The position numbers and the translations under genes were made by a program. Below are positions 48,614 to 59,710 of a DNA stretch of 64,000 nt, one piece after another. Under the pieces are notes generated by a model that worked only from the letters and a program-made list of their open reading frames with translations, did not search any database and was not told the DNA's origin. Source of the DNA: Ifrita kowaldi (lineage: Eukaryota > Chordata > Aves > Passeriformes > Cinclosomatidae). The stretch lies in NCBI GenBank assembly GCA_013398055.1, contig VZRS01002418.1, forward strand, positions 32,383 to 96,382, written 5' to 3'. Position 1 is the first letter of the stretch, and the number at the start of each line of letters is the position of its first letter.

Positions 48614-50445
48614 CCCATCATATCCGGGGTGCTAGAATATGTACACTGATATTCCCCTACACAGCAGAGTATCAGCCTGAATCTGCTGTTGCTGCTAATA
48701 GACTTTGGGTTTATTACACTGCCAGCTGAAAGTTTAAGTCTGTGAATTTTAAAGAGTTTTTTTTTTGATAAAACTAAAAGGTGATGTAGAAATAAAATGC
48801 GGAACATTTTGGAGAAGGGTGCAGTGCTATACATAATTTATTGGGCACTGTTTGTACAGTCAATTGTTAAGTTATAAATAAAATAGAGGATTAAAACAAG
48901 GATGAAAGGGTGAATCTGCAGGTAGTTACGTCCTCTGTATTTCTATTAAAAAAAAGAAAAGTTTCCCAGTTTGCTCGAACAGCACATTTTGGTTTGGTTA
49001 TTGATATCCACTGTGTTGTACCTATTTTTGGATGTATCACATTGAAGACTCTCTGCCTCACAGAGTGCCTTTTCCTCAGTAAATGTTCTGCAGGCTGCAG
49101 AGCTGCTCTCAGGGCTCGGTGAGGTGCCCCAGCACAGCCAAGGGGAAACCAGAGGGAGGCAAAAGAGCCTCTGTCACACTGAATTCCCAGCCCCAGAGCT
49201 GCTGAAGGACAACTGGACTTCCCTCACGGACACAAAGTCCCTCGGTGGCTGTTCCAGCTCAGCACCCACCAGTGTGGCAGTTTCCCCATCCCACTGGAAC
49301 CTCAGCTCCCAGTTCCAGCTGGAGCATTGGCACAGGGACCAGCTCCAGAGATTTGTCTGTACCAGGCAGATGGTTTCTGCCAGCAGAGAACCCCCTTGAA
49401 GTGGAGAAATGCTGAAGCTATGTAAGATCACAAAAATGAGCTTAGGGGATTTAAGAATAAGGTCCACAGACTTTTCAAGATAGTTTATTGTAGGTCTTTG
49501 CATTGGTGGTCAGAATGAGGTGAGGGAGAAGTTTCTCCTGGATGCCTCGGAGCAGGCTTTGTATCCATGGTGGAGGTGTTTCCTGAGTGTGAGTAGGAAT
49601 AGCATGGAGTGGGCCTGATGAAACAACAGGAGTAAAATATATCATTTTGTTATATATAGGCCATGGGCTGAGCATCCCTTGCAGGTGCTGGGGGAGGTGC
49701 CTGGTTTGAAATCTCCCAGTTCTCCTCGCAGTGGTGCTGACGCAGAGCTGTGATCCTGAGCAAAAACATTCAGACTGATGAAGAGGAAAGACATGAGCAA
49801 TTTGAACTTAGGAGTGAAACATTTCCTAGAACTGAGCCTGAATAAAGTCTGGAACAGTTGAACAGGAAATAAACTAATAATGGGATTTTACAATATGCAT
49901 TTCCCATATAAGGCATTGAAATGTAGCATAGGTTTCACGGGTTTGGTGGCTGATCTTCTGCCTATTTTGATGAAAATTTTAGGTCTCTTCCCTGTTCGTG
50001 TTGTTATGTGTGTGAGGTCCTTTCTCCACTCCAGACTGCAGTGTTTCATCTCACCACTGTCGTCAGTGGTCCCTGGATGGACCAGTCCTAGGCCAGACCA
50101 GGGAAGAGAGCAGTTAACAATCCCCTCTTGCTGCCTTTTGTTTTTGTCGGGGAGCTATTTCCTGTAGCCCTTGAGACTGATGCATAGAAAGGGGAAGAGA
50201 GGTGGGGAGCGCCCGTCTCGATGTGGTTCATGCTTCTGAAAATAAGTTCCCCAAAATCTGATGTGGGGAAAGGAAGCCCTGGCTCCACGGAGCCTGCTGT
50301 CTCCCTCAATAAACAAAGGACTGGGTTTGGGCACGTTGCCCGAAGTGTTGGTGCAGGGTGTGTTCCCATCCCTACTGCTCTGCCTGGCCTTTTAAGGCGA
50401 TGTGACAGTGAGCTGGAGATGTGGAAAGGTGTGTAATTCAGCCGT

Positions 50446-50470
50446 GATTAATGAGCACAGCTCATTAATC
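50446..50470. repeat. Perfect inverted repeat, 10-bp arms with TAAT cores
   Basis: GATTAATGAG (50446-50455) and CTCATTAATC (50461-50470) are exact reverse complements around a 5-base spacer. Each arm contains the homeodomain core ATTA/TAAT. It lies about 600 bp upstream of the exon at 51078. Confidence 0.85.
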
Positions 50471-51077
50471 TTCTGCAGCTCCCCTGCTTCTGCAGCATCG
50501 CTCAGATTCCCTTCTCACGAGTAACTCGCTGAGATTTTCGGAGTTTGGCCTCTTCTGCACTGTGAGTGCAATCTCCTGCCAGCTCTTATGCTACATTAAT
50601 TTAGAGCCAACTACCTTTCCAAATGTGCTCTGTACTGTGGAACAGGTTTTGCTTGTAAATGCAAGGCCAGATGTTCAGAAGAGGAGAGCTCCCGTTTGGG
50701 CATCTGGCAGTCACTGCTGGGCCACAAACCCATCACAGCTGAAAATCTGAAATCTCTCTGCTTAGACAACACAATACTCAGGCTGGCCAGCTTGTGCACT
50801 GCTGTAAGAGGTGTCTTTCTCCACATAATTCAGGAGTTCTTTCAAAATAGCACACACCGAGTCATGGTCTCACTTAGTTTTAAACCACAGCTTGTGCCTA
50901 ACAAGTTATTTTGATTTCTTGCCGAGCAGGGGTTCACTTTCCAGTTACAGCTAATGTTTTCCTTTCCTTTTTCTGCAAAATCTGTTAACAAAGGCGAAAT
51001 AAACAATGAAGGTAGGTCTACTGGCTAGATAAGAAATAGGTCTGATTTATTAATAAATGTTTCTTTTTTTTTTCCAG

Positions 51078-51139
51078 TGACATATTCGATGCCATGTTCC
51101 CCGTCACACACATCGCAGGGGAAACAGTCATACAACAGG
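51078..51139 (+). CDS. PRKAR1B: PRKAR1B fourth coding exon (residues 147-168, CNB-A)
   Basis: The exon is 62 bases between a long polypyrimidine tract ending TTTCCAG and the donor GTAATTC. It completes Ser147 and encodes DIFDAMFPVTHIAGETVIQQ, the first beta strands of cAMP-binding domain A. It ends one base into the Gly168 codon. FPVTHIAGE fits RI-beta; RI-alpha has FSVSFIAGE. The exon is far from its 5' neighbour (36.4 kb) and close to the next (733 bp). Confidence 0.97.
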
Positions 51140-51872
51140 GTAATTCTTCCTGCCATTTTTTCTCCTGTATGTTTGCTAAGGTCCTATAATTCACATCTCT
51201 CCGTTTGAGATTTCAATGGGAAGAACAACCATATTCCAAAGGCCTCCAAGTGTGCAGCTGTATGATGAGTTCATGGATGCAGGTCCCTTGCTGCACATGC
51301 AGAGGACCCCACTCTGGTGGGCCTCCAGGGTTTCAAAGTACTACAGTTAAATGTAGATAAGCAGCACTTCAAATTAAAATGTTCCTTCCTTAACTGAAGA
51401 CAGTCAGGAAGTAAACCCCAGCTCAGGATGCATAAGGGTGGCACAGGCGAGCTGAGAGTAACTAGAGATGGAAAATATTTTTATGGTTGTTGCGAATATT
51501 CAACACCTCATTGTGCTGTATCAGAGTTATCACACTTGGCAACTTACCTGCCTGCCTGCAGCACGTTGTGGAGGACTTCATTACCCTCAGGCTATATTAA
51601 AACCTCTTGAGTGTTTACCCTGAATGAAGTATTGAATCAATCAAAAGAGAGAAATTAACGCAATTGGAAGGCATTAATAGCAAGAAGTCATAGTGACACT
51701 TTGATTTGTGAAGGCACAAATTTTCAAAAAGTTTCAAAAAATTAATCTCTCTGTAAGTAATCTGGTGTACAAACCTGTGCAAATATGTACAGGATTAAAC
51801 ACAGGGGCAGGAAGTTGTTGAATAGCCTGGCAGACCTTCAGGAAACAATCACCTTTTGTATTTTGTGTCCAG
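51140..51872 (+). other. PRKAR1B: PRKAR1B intron after coding exon 4 (733 bp)
   Basis: The intron runs from GTAATTC to TGTCCAG and is the shortest one between coding exons in this window. I see nothing in it apart from ordinary unique sequence. Confidence 0.95.
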
Positions 51873-51919
51873 GTGATGAGGGAGACAACTTCTATGTGAT
51901 TGACCAAGGCGAGGTGGAT
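51873..51919 (+). CDS. PRKAR1B: PRKAR1B fifth coding exon (residues 168-183, CNB-A)
   Basis: The exon is 47 bases. With the single base carried from the previous exon it encodes GDEGDNFYVIDQGEVD, ending in phase 0 at the donor GAT|GTAAGT. EGDNFYVIDQGE is the conserved beta-barrel segment of CNB-A in RI subunits. The exon is too small to detect on length alone; the phase on both sides and the family match secure it. Confidence 0.97.
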
Positions 51920-54900
51920 GTAAGTATGCTCTTGCAGTGTAATATTTATTTTGAAGCTACAGAATAAAATTGTGTGCTTTGGCAGAGAGCTTGAGCCAGC
52001 CATGTGCTGTGGGTCTGTCTCCTTTCTTTTTGAACTAGATTTCACAGGATTGGTTTCATTTCTTTGCTTTTGTTATTTGTTCATAATTTTAAATTTGGCG
52101 TGTGTTACATCCCAGCTTATTTGTCCATTCCAAGCTGGAAAATGGTATCAAAACCAAGCAAATGACATTATCTTCAGAGCCCTAACCACGCCCGGAGGTG
52201 TGCAGTCTTTGGCAGAGCAGGCCACCATGCTGGAATGCACCTGAGGGTTCAGATCAACAATAAAGAAAATATTTTCTTTAATCAGTTAGCTTAGCTCATG
52301 TGTTGTTTGTTTTTGTTTTGTTTGTTTTTGGTTTTTTTTTTTCACAAATTGAGATACAGCCTCGGGCAGTGAGTTTCGTCTTAGAAACCTTAATTTGCTT
52401 TTAAAATTAGGTCTAAATATAAGAACAATGCAGCATATTAATAAAGCAAAGATTATTATAAGTGTAAAGCGATCTATTAGACCACAAAATGTTTGCAGCA
52501 GTATGCAGTGGTTTAATCAGCAAGCCTTTGAAAAGAAGCTCCTTTCTGAACCTGCCTTCCAAATCATAAACTATTCACCTCTTATCATTTCTCTCCTGTA
52601 TGAAACTCACCCTTTTGCAGTTTTGCTGCAAGTTCCTACACACATCTCATGTATCCACAGTTGTTGGGTAGGACAGACTTGCTCATTAGCAACTTTGCTC
52701 TTCAGATGCCCACATGAGTTCGGTTTGGCATATTTAAAGAAGAAGGTGATTTATTTTAAATCCAGGCAGGAGGCACAGAGTTATTTTAGTGAAAGTTATT
52801 TTTTTTTTTAGCGGTCTGTTTGTGTCAGGAGACCATCTAATTGGTATTGTTGGGAATTGAGAAACCTCACATGCTGCCTCTGCCTCTGGAAGTTGCTCCT
52901 CAGGAAATCCGTCTGACTCACTGTTCCTATCAGACAACCCTCTCAACAGCAAACACTGCCACATCCACGGGGCCAGAAAATAAAAGGGCAATATTTATAG
53001 AACAGTGTTAAAATTTAGTTTTAAAATAATTGGCTTGGGACTGATAGGGAGCTAAATGAGTTCACTGGCTTTGAATCAGACCCACAAACACGCAAATGCA
53101 CATGTTGAAGTTATAGATTAATCCTCTTTAAAAATAATTTGTCCTCTCCCAACACCTTTAGGAAAGATTTCTTCAGTTTGGCTCAGGGATAGTGAGGGAG
53201 TGAATGACACCAGAAAACAGTCTGCAAAACCCTTGCAATAAATTGCAAAAGAGTAAATATTCTATATGCACATCTTATAAAACAGTGACAAAATAGGGTT
53301 TCATTGAGGAGATTGCAACCTTGATTTCATGAGCATTATCACTCCCTAGTCCCCTAAAATCAGCCTATAGCTGCTAGGACAGATCAAAATGGACAGATCC
53401 ACCACAATGTCACCCTGACACTTACCAGAGACATGTACAGACGTTACCTGTGGGACAAATATTTCCTGACGAGACTTAAAAATGTAACCTGGGCTGTGCT
53501 TGTCCAGAGACCAGCACAGCTTCTGACCATCTGTGTCTGGCCAAACTCTTCTGTGACCAGCTCTCACACTGCCCCACTTCAGCACCCCTAAGGTGCCTCC
53601 TGATGCACCTTTCCACTGCTCTCCCCATCTGCTCAGCTCGGTTCTTTCTCCTTCCTAAGCTTTTCCTAAAACTTCAGCCAAAACACCCCCTGAATTCCAG
53701 TGCAAGGTGCCGTGGAAGGCATTTGCTCACGCAGGAGCTACACCCTGGAACTTCCCCGCATTAACTGCCCTGCTGGGAAGCTGCAGGGAGGTGATCCCAG
53801 TTTTCCCCTCAGAGGAAGGTCTGTACCAGGACACCAGTGCAGGGTGAGCTGCTCCTGTGTGAGGCAGCAGCTCCCAGAGCCCCTGGGCGTGCAGCATCAC
53901 CCCGCATGCGGTGCTCCCAGGAAGAGTTCTGCCGCTTTCCTGCTGAAATCCGTGCTGTCTGAGGAAACTCCAGGCCACTAGTGAGCGAGCTGCTGTTCAT
54001 TTAAGCCTTGCCAGATACTTTTTTGGCATGCTTCCATGCTTCTCCAAGAAAAAAAAAGCGACTTGGAGTGGAGACAATTGACCCCGAGGCTTAGAGCCTC
54101 GAGCCATTTTCTGCCTGGTTCAGCTGGTGTTGGCATGTGCAGGGAGGCTTTCACCCCTGGCCAGGGTCTCTGCTGCCATGCCCTGATCTGCTTGGGAGTG
54201 TCAGGAGCACCAGGAATGGTGGATTCAAGGAGCAGTTTACTCTGACAAGCACCCAGGTTTTCCATACACAGGCAGAGACAGACGTGAAGGAGGTCGCGAG
54301 TGCCATCGTAAAATCCCTACCCATGGAAGAAAGTCATGACAAAACCGAAAAAAACCCCAATAAAATCTATCAACCAAGCAACCAAAACCAAACAGAAACC
54401 ACCAACAAAGTGAGAATAACAAAATCAGTGTGTGGTGTTTTGAATTTAAAAAACTGCAGCATTTAAAAGGAGTTTTGGCACAGGCACCCCAAAGACTAAG
54501 TAAGAACTTTCTAATATTTTCCCTTACAAAATAATCTGAGTCAAATTAGAAGCACCATAAAATACTTTTTTAATATAATAACACTTCATTCTCAACTCTT
54601 ACATTTTCTTGGGTTAGGAACAAACCCCGTTACCACAGAAAAAAGTATCTGTACATTTTCCTTCTGTGGGGCAGGGGAAGGGCACAAATTTCATATGTAA
54701 AAGAAGGATTTTAGAATGAGGAAGAGGTCGGCCTTTGAAAACCTGGGGTTTTCCTCTCTTATACAAACAGGTACACTTTGGCCAAAGCTGGCATTATTTA
54801 ATATCCATCACAGTCTTCCTCCGTAGCACGTCAGGGTTGAGGAGAATTGTTACCTCGTGGCCCATCCCTGCAGATGGGTGCAGTGCACACGAGGTAGATG

Positions 54901-57900
54901 ATGGCACAAACTTTGAAGTCTTAGAGGTCAATTGTCTACTGGAAGCTTTCCTGCTCAGACACATGGGAGTGTGTGCCAAAACGGAGCTGGCAGAGCTTAA
55001 ATTATAGCTTCCAGTAAAGATGTTGGGAGTACCTGCTAAAATGTGACTTGCAAAAATCTCTAATCCATATTTCTAAGTATAAAGTGACTTCCTGTTTGTT
55101 ATTTTAATCTCATAACCTCACATTTTTTACTTTAAAAAGCGCCGTTGGCTGCCCTTTCTGAACAGATGTATTTTTTTTTTAGACCCAGCAACTTCCTATT
55201 CTATTTAATGTCACAGCAACTTTCTCTACAGGCATTCTCAGATTTTCTTCTTGTAAGACAACAGCAGCCAAGCTGTAGTACGGTGAAAATCAAAATTGAA
55301 TCTTTTCAGTGTTTTTTCCTTAAATTTCTGTATTTACTGTATAAATCTCTAAGTGAAGCTATACATGAATATTGTGGACGATGAATAAAATTGTATCTTG
55401 ATTGTAGGTCAAATCTTCCTGAAGCCCTTATTTGTATACACAAACTGTCTAATTTGTGGATACAAAGATGAAAATGATACAGTGTTTTATGTGAGAATAC
55501 TGGTGGATTTTAAAACTATTTATATTTAATGGTTGGATTCCATAGATTGCTTCTGGTTTGAATTCTTCCATCATCAATGATTTTTCTAATTTTGGAAGGT
55601 TGCCTTTTGAAATTTGAAGCAGAACATTTTAAAGTTTGGGGGTTTTCAGCTCAAATTCTTAAGGATTCTTAAGGCAATCTCCAAGTTCATATGTTCAAAT
55701 TCAAATTGCTTTTAAAACACTGTCTTCATTTGAGAAAACTACCCACATATAAATACCCTCCGTGTCTAAGGCTTGTTTATTTTCCCAAGAATAAATAAAA
55801 CTCATCTTCATTTTTAGATAACAAATATTAAGGCTTGACAAGAAACAAAGCACAAATTATTACAAACAGACCCAAGGGAGGGGATTCAAGACATAAGAAT
55901 TGCCATGCCTGGAACAAATTAGATTGTCCACACAGATCACAAAGTGGCAGCAAAAAAAAAACCAAACCCAACCAAACTAGACGTTAACTTGAAACCAGCA
56001 ATACAAAATTAAAGGAAAGATAAATTCACTCCAGTGAAGCTCAGAGATAGATGTTCATATCCTGCCTTCAAGGTGAAATGCTCATGGCAAGGTTCCTTTC
56101 TGCATCTCCAGAGAAAGAACCTGAAGATGAGGGAGGCCCAGATTCATTCCCGTGGCACTGAACGTTGTGTGACTCTGCATCTTCTCCCACAGCTGGTGCC
56201 CATGGATATCACAGCCCATTTGCCTCCTAAAAAGATAATGAAATGAACCAAATTGTGTGATTCTCAAGCTCCCAGAAATTTCAGTGCTCATATTAGATGA
56301 TGGAAAACAGTAGAAATGTAAAGTACTTTTGCTCTGTGGAAAGTAGATGGTCCTGATGCGTTGGTCATATTTGGGCATCTGCACTTCTGCTTTTCCTCCT
56401 CAGCTGCATGAGAGAAGGTTCCAGCTGTTATGGATCTGTGACTGGCAGGTCAAGTGACAATTAGGAATAATTCATTTATGTACTCACCACTTTGGTGAGA
56501 GTTCACAAATGCCTAAATCTGGCTGAGCCAAAACCTCAGCCCAGCATTTTTTAGGATAAATAGGGAGATCATCTGAGCTGCTGCCATATAAAATCGACTT
56601 TCATAAGCTGTTCCGAGCCTAAAATAGCTTTGCTTCCCACACCTAACAAACAGAACTTCTTTCCTTTCCAATTCTTTTTAAAAAATCTATTTTAAAGGGA
56701 TTTAGAGTGGAGCTGAACTCTGTTAAAGGGCAGGATGGCTTTGTAGTGTGCCATCAATGCACTTTTCATCACGAACACACAAGTTGAGTGTTGACTTAGG
56801 CCTTTGCAGAGAATGAAGTCCAATGGTTTTGCTTCCAGAAAACAACTTATTCTTAAACTATTTTCTCTTTCAGAGACTGATATTCAAAATGACATTTTTA
56901 TTGGGGGAGTGAATGCTGGGCCCAAGGACTGTCAGATCAGTGATTTGGTTTCACCTCAGAGCACTTTAAACCTGACACCCTTGGGGTGGAGGAATGATCA
57001 TTTGCATAAACTGTTTAAGGCGAGATGTCAAACATGTTTTGTACAGTCTTGTCAAGTAAGACAGCAAAATTAAAGGAGTCTTAGTGCAGTCCAGTAGCAG
57101 CCTCTCTAAATAACAACTGCAACGTTAAATGTCCATCCTTCACTTGCTCAGTCTTGAGTTTCACCAGCATAATTCGCCTCTCTGGGCTGCAGTCACATCC
57201 TGCACACTGCTTTAACAAGGAATGTCACCATGTTGCTTAAAAAATATGTGTTGGAATAAGTTTATTTCCTGCTTATAATGCAGACCCTTCTGCAGAAACA
57301 AAATCTGTGCTGTTCAACAGAAGAGCATGTACTCTACACATACACATGTATTTTTGGGGTGCTGAAAAAGAGTCAAGGGTACCATGTTAGTTGACATTCA
57401 GGGTGTGGCCCCAAACTCATTGGAATTGTTAGATTTTCCCCACCATCCCTGAGACTTTTTACTGAGGACACACAAATTACTGTAGTGTAGCAAACCCTGT
57501 GAATCCATGCAGTGAAATTCCCACAGAAGGAGGGTATCCCTACGGTCAAATCTGCATCTGGACAATTTTGCAATGAGCTAATAGAGTTTAGAAATGTTCA
57601 TGCATTCTCACTATGTTACAAGCCTTTCAGAATCCTCATTTTAGTCATCCATTTCTCCTGCTTGTCTCACAAAAAAAAAGAAGCCACAGAACTACCCTCT
57701 TGTTTCACCAGGAAACTGCTTGGGCTTGCCTGGCTTTTTTAAAACTTCTTTTTTTGCTTTCATTTTTTTCATCATGAGGAGAATCAAAAGTAGATTCGAT
57801 GTTCTGTGAGATTTTCTTTCTGCGGTGAGTGTGAAAGTTTGAAAGGGAAGGCTGTTGCTGTTCTCTTGTGTGATATTCTCCTGGGTGACATTCATTCTGT

Positions 57901-59551
57901 CGTGGTGATGAAATGAAGCTACAGCTTTTGTGGCTCGAGCTTTTTCTTGGCAGTCTGCAACCACCTGCCTGTTTGGGATTATTTTTTACCCTTTATTTTT
58001 AAGCCCCTTGATCCTCAGATGTTCCAGGAGCTCCAGGAGCCACCACATTGCCTGGAGTTCAGCTGCTCCTTTTCAGCTGATACCCAAGAGGTCTCTTGAT
58101 CAGCTGAACTGCTCCGTGGCCTCATCCATCTCCTACTGAACCAGCATTTCACTGACCTCAGTAGGGGCTGGAGAAAATCTTAATTGAATATTGTGAAGAT
58201 AAATTGGGATTGATTCCAGCTGTATTTTGTAATAAGCCTTTTCATCATAAAACGAAGATAGAATTAAAATTAATACTGACAGGTGGTTGAGTTTTGACCC
58301 CAGTTCATTTATTTTGGTCACCATCTTTTCTCATGCCCAGCTTGAGCGCAGCTCTAATTCATGCATCTTTTTAAAAACTGCTAGTTTATTTCTCAGTAAT
58401 TGGTGTCAGGTTGTGGTCTTTGCCTTTGCAATACTTTTCTGCTTAACATGAGAATACCTGCCCTTTTTTTTTCATATTATTTTTCTTCACAGAACTTCCA
58501 AGAAAATGAAATTAACACTGGTTGATTTCTGCTGTTACTGGTCTGTAACAGGTTGGGATATATTCTGCCCTGGGTAAATGCACCCAGACTTTCCTGCCCT
58601 CCAAACTCACAGGCACAGTAACAGAATTAAAAGGGTTTATTGTGTAGTTTGTAGCAAGCTGCAGAATGCACAGTCCACAGCAGCCTTTGCATGCACTGTT
58701 ACGGCTCATGAGCTGCACTGTCCATGAATAAATAGTGAGGAAAATGCTGCCCAGCAGAAAACACCTGCTCGAGTCCCCTTCCTCCAGGGAAGGGTTCACA
58801 TAGCATCGAGTGTAGGAATTCTTCTCAAATTAAAAATTGTCCAGGAAAAATATGGCAATAGTGGTATCAGTCCATACCATGTTCCAAGAAGATATAGCTC
58901 CTTAATAGGTTGTGGGTCAAACACTGCCTCCTGAGTTCTCTAGAGCTGATGTTAAAGGCAACTGGTAATTCTGCACAGAGCTTCTCAAGTCCAAAGTCCT
59001 TAGTCATCTTCACTGAAGGAAAAGATTTGTGTAGTTAAATCTAAATGGGTTTTGGAGGCACTAGGCTTAGGGAAAGAAAAAAAAAAGTGTTCCTTTTCAA
59101 AAGATATTTCCTTGTTTTGACTGTTTTTCATTTCATGGCCATGGCACATTTCAGCAATCCTCATTACACATATCAGCAAATCTCCTTCCTTTCAAGTCTG
59201 ACAGTGTTAATAAAAAGCCAAAGTTGTGACAGTTCTGCTTGTTGACTGCATGAGCCTTGAACACAAGGGGGAAAACATGATGCCAGCTAACCATGGGAGC
59301 TGAAAACCTGGAGAGTAAATAAAGTCATTGTACTGAAGCAAGACAACTTGAAATTCTGTCCACAGAGCAGGTTGTTCTCCTCTTTGGGGACCAACTGTTG
59401 GAAGTGTCGTGCTCATGTTTTCCTTCTGTGTCCCCAACATTGACAATTAGAGAGGAAATTGCTAACAGCCTTTTAGGTAACTGGCAGCAGGAGGAGAACT
59501 CCAACTAAGTCCCCAAACTACTTTTGCTTCTTTTGTCTTGTGCCCTGGTAG
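51920..59551 (+). other. PRKAR1B: PRKAR1B intron after coding exon 5 (7.6 kb)
   Basis: The intron runs from GTAAGT to GGTAG. It contains a TTTG-type simple stretch (about 52303-52342), a GC-richer block (about 53690-54270), and an A/C-rich, G-poor strand-biased stretch (about 54342-54412). The remainder is AT-rich unique sequence. No gene, RNA gene or recognisable transposon was found. Confidence 0.88.
54342..54412 (+). repeat. A/C-rich low-complexity stretch
   Basis: About 70 bases are nearly free of G and T on the plus strand, made of CAA-, ACC- and AAAC-type units without an exact period. This is low-complexity sequence, not a recognised family. Confidence 0.7.
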
Positions 59552-59710
59552 GTTTATGTCAACGGGGAGTGGGTGACCAGCATTGGAGAAGGAGGCAGCT
59601 TCGGGGAGCTGGCGCTGATCTATGGAACCCCCCGGGCTGCCACCGTCAAGGCCAAGACAGACCTGAAGCTCTGGGGCATCGACAGAGACAGCTACAGACG
59701 CATCTTAATG
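59552..59710 (+). CDS. PRKAR1B: PRKAR1B sixth coding exon (residues 184-236, cAMP-binding cassette A)
   Basis: The exon is 159 bases, exactly 53 codons, phase 0 at both ends, between GGTAG and GTGAGT. It encodes VYVNGEWVTSIGEGGSFGEL, then ALIYGTPRAATVKAKTDLKL, then WGIDRDSYRRILM. FGELALIYGTPRAA (200-213) is the phosphate-binding cassette of CNB-A. Glu202 binds the cAMP ribose 2'-OH and Arg211 the cyclic phosphate; both are intact, so this site should bind cAMP. NGEWVT and KTDLKLWG fit RI-beta; RI-alpha has NNEWAT and KTNVKLWG. The next exon should begin with GSTLRKRK, and I do not find it before base 64000. Confidence 0.98.

Larger units (their letters stand above)
43996..51077 (+). other. 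PRKAR1B: End of the 36.4-kb PRKAR1B intron
   Basis: This is intronic sequence up to the acceptor TTTTTTTTTCCAG at 51077. It contains a TAAT-rich stretch around 44850-44960, C-rich sequence near 45477-45503, a short tandem duplication (48573-48613), and a perfect 10-bp-arm palindrome with TAAT cores (50446-50470). No gene recognised. Confidence 0.85.
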
